From assembly GCA_030604585.1 (NCBI GenBank), contig JAUVVP010000030.1, positions 1 through 10,593 on the forward strand: a stretch of DNA of 10,593 nucleotides, given 5' to 3'. The position numbers were made by a program, and so were the translations under genes. Under the pieces are notes generated by a model that was not told the DNA's origin, did no database searches, and worked only from the letters and a program-made list of their open reading frames with translations. Each line of letters starts with the position of its first letter. Within the stretch, counting starts at the first letter, position 1. The DNA is from Planctomycetota bacterium. GTDB lineage: Bacteria; Planctomycetota; Brocadiia; SM23-32. Shown here one piece after another: positions 6,368 to 10,593 of this stretch.

Positions 6368-7723
6368 ATGGCGTTGAGAGTCCAAACGTTGGCCCGTGAG
6401 CTGGCCCTCAAGGCCCTCTACCAGCACGACCTGCTGGGGGGGCGGTCGCCGGAGGAGCTGCGGGCCTTCTGCACCCAGAACGGCGGGCCCGAGGTCGCCG
6501 AGCCGGCCATCGAACTGGTGGAAGGATGCATCGGGCACGGGGAGAAGCTGGACGAGGTCATCCGCCGCACGGCCGAGAACTGGGAGCTGAAACGCATGGC
6601 CACCAGCGACCGGAACATACTGCGGCTCGGCGTCTTCGAGCTGCTGTTCAGGCAGCAGACTCCGCCCAAAGTGGCCATCAACGAGGCGATAGAGCTGGCC
6701 AAGAAGTACAGCACGGCGAACTCCCCCCCGTTCATCAATGGCGTGCTGGACCGCATCTACAACGTGCACGTGGTGGGCGGGGCGGAGGAGGAAGCCGGCC
6801 CTTTGCCCGAAGCGGACGACTCCCCCGGCGCTGCCGGCAAGGGACGGGCTGCGGGCGTGACTGCGCGGCCCGACCCGCAGGCCAGGGCGGACCTGCACGT
6901 GCACTCGACCGCCTCCGACGGCTCCCATGAGCCGTCCGAGCTGCCTGCAATGGCGGCAAAGGCCGGCGTGGCGGCCCTTGCCCTGACCGACCACGACTCG
7001 GTGGAAGGCGTGGCCGCCGCCGGCGAAGCGGCCGCCGCAGTCGGCGTGGAACTCGTGCCGGGCGTGGAACTGACCGGCTATGCGCCGAGAGCCGACGGCA
7101 CGGGTGAGATGGAGGTGCACATCGCCGGCCTTTTCGTGGACGCCACAAGCCCCGTGCTGCTGGGCAGGCTGCGCGACCTGCGCGCAGCGCGGGTGGAACG
7201 CATCCGTCAGATGAGCCGCAAGCTGGGCGAACTGGGCATGGCCATGGACAGCGAGGACGTGCTGCGGCGGGCCGATGGCGGCTCGGTCGGCCGGGTGCAC
7301 TTCGCCCAGCAGATGGTGGCGCAAGGCTATTGCAGGGACCTCTCGGAAGCGTTCCAGCGTTACATCGGCGCCGACTGTCCGGCTTACGTGGCGAAGGAGA
7401 AGATGACCCCGGCACAGGCCATCGCCCTGGTCCAGGCGGCCGGTGGCTGTTCGGCGCTCTGTCACCCGGCCCTGCTGCCGGACTTCGAGAGCTACCTGGA
7501 GGAACTGGTCGAACAGGGCTTGGACGCCCTGGAAGTGCATTGCCCCGTTCACACGCCGCAGGACGAGCGGCGGCTGCTGGAGATGGCCAGGCGATTCGCC
7601 CTGGCGGTGACGGGCGGCAGCGACTTCCACGGCGCGGCTAAGCCGGAGATCCGCATCGGCCAGGAGACGGTTTCGTTTGTCGAACTCGACCGACTGAAAC
7701 AGAGGGCCCGTCAGCGCATCTGA
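6368..7723 (+). CDS. nusB: NusB fused to an RNase AM/YciV-like PHP-domain phosphoesterase
   Basis: One open frame of 451 aa carries two domains. Residues 1-134 are a complete NusB, the rRNA antitermination factor that binds boxA RNA with NusE/S10: LARELALKALYQHD near the start, WELKRMATSDRNILRLGVFELL at 72-93, and INEAIELAKKY plus FINGVLDRIYN at 104-132. A Gly/Ala/Pro/acidic linker covers about 137-173. Residues 175-451 are a PHP metal-dependent phosphoesterase with all metal-binding motifs: DLHVHSTASDG (175-185), TDHD (207-210), GVE (232-234), VHIAGL (250-255), CHP (365-367) and SDFH (418-421). The insert with GRVHFAQQM and RYIG matches the layout of E. coli YciV/TrpH (RNase AM), a 5'-3' exonuclease that matures rRNA 5' ends. 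The frame opens further upstream, but NusB proteins begin here; no Shine-Dalgarno is visible. An internal GTG at 6857 could start the PHP domain alone. The domain calls are firm; the functional coupling is inference. Confidence 0.92.
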   Translation: MALRVQTLARELALKALYQHDLLGGRSPEELRAFCTQNGGPEVAEPAIELVEGCIGHGEKLDEVIRRTAENWELKRMATSDRNILRLGVFELLFRQQTPPKVAINEAIELAKKYSTANSPPFINGVLDRIYNVHVVGGAEEEAGPLPEADDSPGAAGKGRAAGVTARPDPQARADLHVHSTASDGSHEPSELPAMAAKAGVAALALTDHDSVEGVAAAGEAAAAVGVELVPGVELTGYAPRADGTGEMEVHIAGLFVDATSPVLLGRLRDLRAARVERIRQMSRKLGELGMAMDSEDVLRRADGGSVGRVHFAQQMVAQGYCRDLSEAFQRYIGADCPAYVAKEKMTPAQAIALVQAAGGCSALCHPALLPDFESYLEELVEQGLDALEVHCPVHTPQDERRLLEMARRFALAVTGGSDFHGAAKPEIRIGQETVSFVELDRLKQRARQRI

Positions 7724-7761
7724 GCGATGGCGCGGCCCGTTGACACGGACCGAACGCCCCT

Positions 7762-8766
7762 ATGTCGCCATTCAATCCGTTCCGAAGACGAAAGCCCCCG
7801 CTCCCGGAGGCCGAGCAAGGCGCCCCTGAGCCCGAGGCCGAGGGTGGTAACGAAGGGGCCGGCGTGTTGCAGCGGCTGCGAGCCGGACTGGCGAAGACGC
7901 GCCGCAAAGTCGCCGGCGGCCTGCGCAGCGTCCTCTCCGTCCACCGTTCGCTGGACGAGGAGCTGCTGGAGGAGATCGAGGAGCAGCTCTATCTGGCCGA
8001 CGTGGGCCCACAGGCGGTGATGCGGCTCAGCGAGCGGCTGCGCGAGGCCTACAGGCAGGGCGAGATAGAAAGGCCCGAACAGGTCCTCGATTTCCTGAAG
8101 GCGCGCATCAAGGAGGACCTGGAGCAGTGGGACACGCGCCTGAACCTGCCGGAAGAGGGTCCGGGCGTCATTATGGTGGCGGGGGTGAACGGCTCGGGCA
8201 AGACCACCAGCATCGCCAAGCTGGCCCACAGGTTCGTCCGGATGGACCGGCGGGTGCTGCTGGCGGCCAGCGACACCTTCCGGGCCGCTGCCGTGCAGCA
8301 GCTCGAGATATGGGCGCGGCGGGTCGGGGCGGACATCGTGAAGAATGAGAGCGCCGATCCGGCCGCCGTGGCCTTCGACGCCGCCGAGAAGGCCACGGCC
8401 AACGGCTACGACGTGTTGATCATCGACACCGCCGGACGGATGCACACCCGCACGAACCTGATGATGGAACTGCAAAAGGTCAGCCGCGTGGTGGACAAGA
8501 AGATACCCGGCGCGCCCCATGAGACGCTGATGGTCCTGGACGCAACCACGGGGCAGAACGCCATCAGCCAGGCCCTCAGGTTCAACGAGAGCATCAACCT
8601 GACGGGCATCATACTGGCCAAGCTGGACGGCACGGCCAAGGGCGGCATCGTGTTCGGCATGAGACATCAGATTGACATACCGGTGAAGTTCATCGGGCTG
8701 GGCGAGCGGGCGGAGGACCTGATAGCCTTCGACCCGGACGGGTTCGTGGATGCCCTTTTCGAGTGA
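7762..8766 (+). CDS. ftsY: Signal recognition particle receptor FtsY (SRP GTPase)
   Basis: FtsY docks ribosome-SRP complexes at the inner membrane through a GTPase heterodimer with Ffh. The 334-aa protein has a short basic N-terminus (MSPFNPFRRRK) and an acidic Pro/Glu linker to about residue 32, much shorter than the E. coli A domain. Then come the helical N domain (about 33-125) and the G domain. GTPase motifs: GVNGSGKTTS (141-150), DTFRAAA (171-177), DTAGR (222-226), DATTGQNA (260-267), AKLDGTAKGG (286-295) and GLGE (312-315), ending in the FtsY signature FDPDGFVDALF (323-333). Ser145 replaces the more usual Val in GVNGVGKTT, and Ala286 replaces Thr in TKLD; both look tolerable. An in-frame TGA at 7741 leaves ATG7762 as the practical start, 38 nt after the fusion gene and without a clear Shine-Dalgarno. 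Its last codons overlap or nearly touch argD. Confidence 0.97.
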   Translation: MSPFNPFRRRKPPLPEAEQGAPEPEAEGGNEGAGVLQRLRAGLAKTRRKVAGGLRSVLSVHRSLDEELLEEIEEQLYLADVGPQAVMRLSERLREAYRQGEIERPEQVLDFLKARIKEDLEQWDTRLNLPEEGPGVIMVAGVNGSGKTTSIAKLAHRFVRMDRRVLLAASDTFRAAAVQQLEIWARRVGADIVKNESADPAAVAFDAAEKATANGYDVLIIDTAGRMHTRTNLMMELQKVSRVVDKKIPGAPHETLMVLDATTGQNAISQALRFNESINLTGIILAKLDGTAKGGIVFGMRHQIDIPVKFIGLGERAEDLIAFDPDGFVDALFE

Positions 8767-9998
8767 GTTTCCTTCAACTGCCGGCGAACCGAGCAATGCA
8801 ACAGTTGGGTTTCGACGAGATCAAGGGGCTGTTCGACAGCTACGTGATCGGCAACTACGGGCGCATGCCCGTGGCCTTCGTCCGCGGCGAGGGCTCCTAC
8901 ATCTGGGACAGCGAGGGCAACCGCTACGTTGACCTGATGCCCGGTTGGGGCACCTCGCTGCTGGGGCACTGTCATCCGAAGGTCGTCACGGCCCTTCAGC
9001 GCCAGGCCTCCATGCTCATCCACGTGGACAACACCTTCTACATCCCGCCGCAGGGGCTGCTGGCCCGCAAGATCAGCGAACGCTCTTTCGGGGGGAAGTG
9101 CTTCCTGTGCAACAGCGGCGCGGAGGCCGTCGAGGCCGCCCTGAAGCTCGCAAGGATCCACAAGGAGGTAGAGGGCCGCTACAAGGTCATCACCATGCGC
9201 AGCTCCTTCCACGGCCGCACCATGGGGGCCATCAGCGCCACGGGCCAGGACGCCTACCACCGGGGCGTGCCCCACGTGCCGGGCTTCAGCTACGTCCCGT
9301 TCAACGACCTGGAGGCGGTCAAGCAGGCGGCCGACGACGAGACCTGCGCCGTGATGCTCGAGCCGGTCCAGGGCGAAGGCGGCATCAACCTGGCCACGGA
9401 GGAATTCGTCACCGGGCTGCGGTCCTTCTGCGATGAGAACGGCATTCTGCTGATCGCCGACGAGGTGCAGACCGGCATGGGCCGCACGGGGCACTGGTTC
9501 GCCTATCAGCACTACGGGGTTGAGCCCGACATGATGACGCTGGCGAAGGCGCTCGGCAGCGGGGTGGCCATCGGCGCCATGGTGGCCAAGGCGGAAGTGG
9601 CCGAGAGCCTCGTGCCGGGAACGCACGCCTCGACCTTCGGCGGCAACCCGCTGGCCTGCTCAGCCGCCCTGGCCACCTTCCAGGTGATCGAGCAGGAGGA
9701 CCTGATCGAAGTCTGCCGCCGCACCTCCGAGCACATTTTCGGCCGCCTCAACCAGATGGTGAAGAAGTACTCCATAGTCAAGGAGGCCAGGGGCCGGGGC
9801 GTGATGTGCGGCATCGAACTGAACCGGCCCGGCGCGCCCGTCTTCCAGTACTGCCTGGACAACCGGGTCCGGCTGAACTGCACGCACGAGACGGTCGTGC
9901 GCATCCTGCCGGCAATGAACGTGCCCCGCCAGGCCCTCGACGAAGGGCTGGACGTGCTGGACGAAGCGTTGGCAAAGGCGCAGGCCGGCGAGATATGA
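8763..9998 (+). CDS. argD: Acetylornithine aminotransferase (class III PLP aminotransferase)
   Basis: This is a class III PLP-dependent transaminase. Given argF directly downstream, it most likely converts N-acetylglutamate semialdehyde to N-acetylornithine in arginine synthesis. Numbered from GTG8763 (411 aa), the visible motifs are NSGAEAVEAALKLAR (117-131), SSFHGRTMGA (147-156), EPVQGEGG (200-207), DEVQTGMGRTG (233-243, with Asp233 at the PLP pyridine nitrogen), TLAKALGSG (259-267, with the Schiff-base Lys262) and STFGGNPLACSAA. The N-terminal SYVIGNYGRMPVAFVRGEG is typical of ArgD. Two starts compete: GTG8763, which overlaps the ftsY stop as GTGA, and ATG8796 (400 aa), which fits the usual ArgD N-terminus better. 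Neither has a strong ribosome site. Succinyldiaminopimelate or other omega-amino acid aminotransferase activity cannot be excluded from sequence alone, since these enzymes overlap in substrate range. Confidence 0.92.
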   Translation: MSFLQLPANRAMQQLGFDEIKGLFDSYVIGNYGRMPVAFVRGEGSYIWDSEGNRYVDLMPGWGTSLLGHCHPKVVTALQRQASMLIHVDNTFYIPPQGLLARKISERSFGGKCFLCNSGAEAVEAALKLARIHKEVEGRYKVITMRSSFHGRTMGAISATGQDAYHRGVPHVPGFSYVPFNDLEAVKQAADDETCAVMLEPVQGEGGINLATEEFVTGLRSFCDENGILLIADEVQTGMGRTGHWFAYQHYGVEPDMMTLAKALGSGVAIGAMVAKAEVAESLVPGTHASTFGGNPLACSAALATFQVIEQEDLIEVCRRTSEHIFGRLNQMVKKYSIVKEARGRGVMCGIELNRPGAPVFQYCLDNRVRLNCTHETVVRILPAMNVPRQALDEGLDVLDEALAKAQAGEI

Positions 9999-10010
9999 AC
10001 AAGGGCAGTG

Positions 10011-10015
10011 AGGAG
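10011..10015 (+). promoter_or_regulatory. Ribosome binding site favouring the downstream argF start
   Basis: AGGAG (part of GTGAGGAG) ends 3 nt before the ATG at 10019. The spacing is short but usable. It favours ATG10019 over ATG9995, which overlaps the argD stop as ATGA but has only a weak GGCGAG upstream. Confidence 0.5.
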
Positions 10016-10018
10016 ACC

Positions 10019-10593
10019 ATGCACCTGGTAACGCTGTTGGACTGGGAGGCGGGCCACATCCGCGACCTGCTCGCCCTGGCCCATCAACTCAAGGCCGAGG
10101 CGCGCGCGGGAAGGCTGAAGCCCGCCCTGGAACGCAAGACCCTGGCGCTGCTGTTCGAGAAGGCCTCGATGCGCACGCGCGTCTCCTTCGAGGTGGCCAT
10201 GACGCAGCTCGGCGGCCACGTCACGTACCTGTCCAAAGACGACGTTGACCTCGGCGTGCGCGAGCCCATAAAGGACGGTGCGCGCGTGCTCTCGCGCTGC
10301 GCCGACGGCATCGCCGCCCGCACCTACGCGCACGCAACGGTCGAAGAGCTTGCCGCCTATTCCACAATTCCCGTCATCAACGCCCTGAGCGACAAGGCGC
10401 ATCCCTGCCAGGCGCTGGCCGACGTGCTGACCATCCAGGAGCGCTTTGAAGAGCCGCAGGGGGCCGGGATCGCCTTCTTCGGCGACGCCAACAACGTGGC
10501 CCGCTCTCTGGCGGTTGCCTGCGCCAAGCTCGGCTACCACTACACCATCGCCTGCCCGGCGGGCTACGGCTTCGATGCGGACTTCTCCTCGCA
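10019..10593 (+). CDS. argF: Ornithine carbamoyltransferase, 3' end cut by the window
   Basis: OTCase makes citrulline from ornithine and carbamoyl phosphate. The window holds about 191 codons of a family that is usually 300-320 aa, so roughly the carbamoyl-phosphate domain and the start of the ornithine domain are present. The N-terminus (MHLVTLLDWEAGHIRDLLALA) fits the family. Motifs from ATG10019: FEKASMRTRVSFE (46-58, carbamoyl-phosphate loop), KDDVDLGVREPIKD (73-86), ADGIAARTYAH (95-105), VINALSDKAHPCQALAD (119-135, with HPCQ at 128-131) and FFGDANNVARSL near the right edge. The classic STRTR loop reads SMRTR; the Arg-Thr-Arg part is kept and the second position is variable in bacterial OTCases, so activity is expected. 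The GDANNVARS motif and the HPCQ separate it from aspartate carbamoyltransferase. It probably shares a transcript with argD; ATG9995 (ATGA overlap) is the alternative start. Confidence 0.95.
   Translation, partial: MHLVTLLDWEAGHIRDLLALAHQLKAEARAGRLKPALERKTLALLFEKASMRTRVSFEVAMTQLGGHVTYLSKDDVDLGVREPIKDGARVLSRCADGIAARTYAHATVEELAAYSTIPVINALSDKAHPCQALADVLTIQERFEEPQGAGIAFFGDANNVARSLAVACAKLGYHYTIACPAGYGFDADFSS

Noticed and set aside
6329..7630. A 433-codon minus-strand open frame opposite nusB-PHP
   Set aside because: It lies wholly over conserved NusB and PHP coding sequence and shows no recognisable domain.

Overview
The window is about 10.6 kb of very GC-rich bacterial chromosome carrying nine genes, the last cut by the right edge. 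The best guess for the source is an uncultured member of the Planctomycetes or a nearby lineage. The support is a DUF4175-like membrane protein of the type common in Planctomycetes with two exported companions, the many starts lacking a clear Shine-Dalgarno sequence, and the style of the ribH-nusB-ftsY-argD-argF run. That placement is inference: no rRNA or other decisive marker is present.

Left block (1-1580, plus strand): a short gene-free lead-in with a small 9-bp tandem repeat, then an RmuC-family protein. Its stop lies 3 nt from the stop of the next gene, which converges from the right.

Middle block (1584-5557 or 5692, minus strand): three tightly packed genes. In transcription order they encode a three-helix membrane protein with a large periplasmic part (DUF4175-like), an exported helical/coiled-coil protein and a small exported protein. 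The first two abut (stop directly followed by ATG) and the last two overlap by ATGA, so they are almost certainly co-transcribed and probably form an envelope assembly of unknown function. A plus-strand open frame of 1147 codons lies opposite them and is a GC-driven shadow.

Divergent control region (about 5558-5784): the only AT-rich patch in the window, with a plausible sigma-70-type promoter on each strand and a possible leader hairpin before ribH.

Right block (5785-10593, plus strand): ribH (lumazine synthase), a nusB gene fused in frame to a PHP-domain phosphoesterase resembling RNase AM/YciV, ftsY (SRP receptor), argD (acetylornithine aminotransferase) and the first two thirds of argF (ornithine carbamoyltransferase). 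Spacing of 106, 38, -4 (or +29) and -4 (or +20) nt suggests one transcript joining riboflavin synthesis, rRNA transcription and maturation, membrane targeting and arginine synthesis.

The most interesting item is the NusB-PHP fusion. NusB acts in rRNA antitermination, and the E. coli homologue of the PHP half trims rRNA 5' ends, so one polypeptide may couple rRNA transcription to 5' maturation. Otherwise the window is mostly housekeeping. I see no mobile element, CRISPR array, tRNA, rRNA or defence system.
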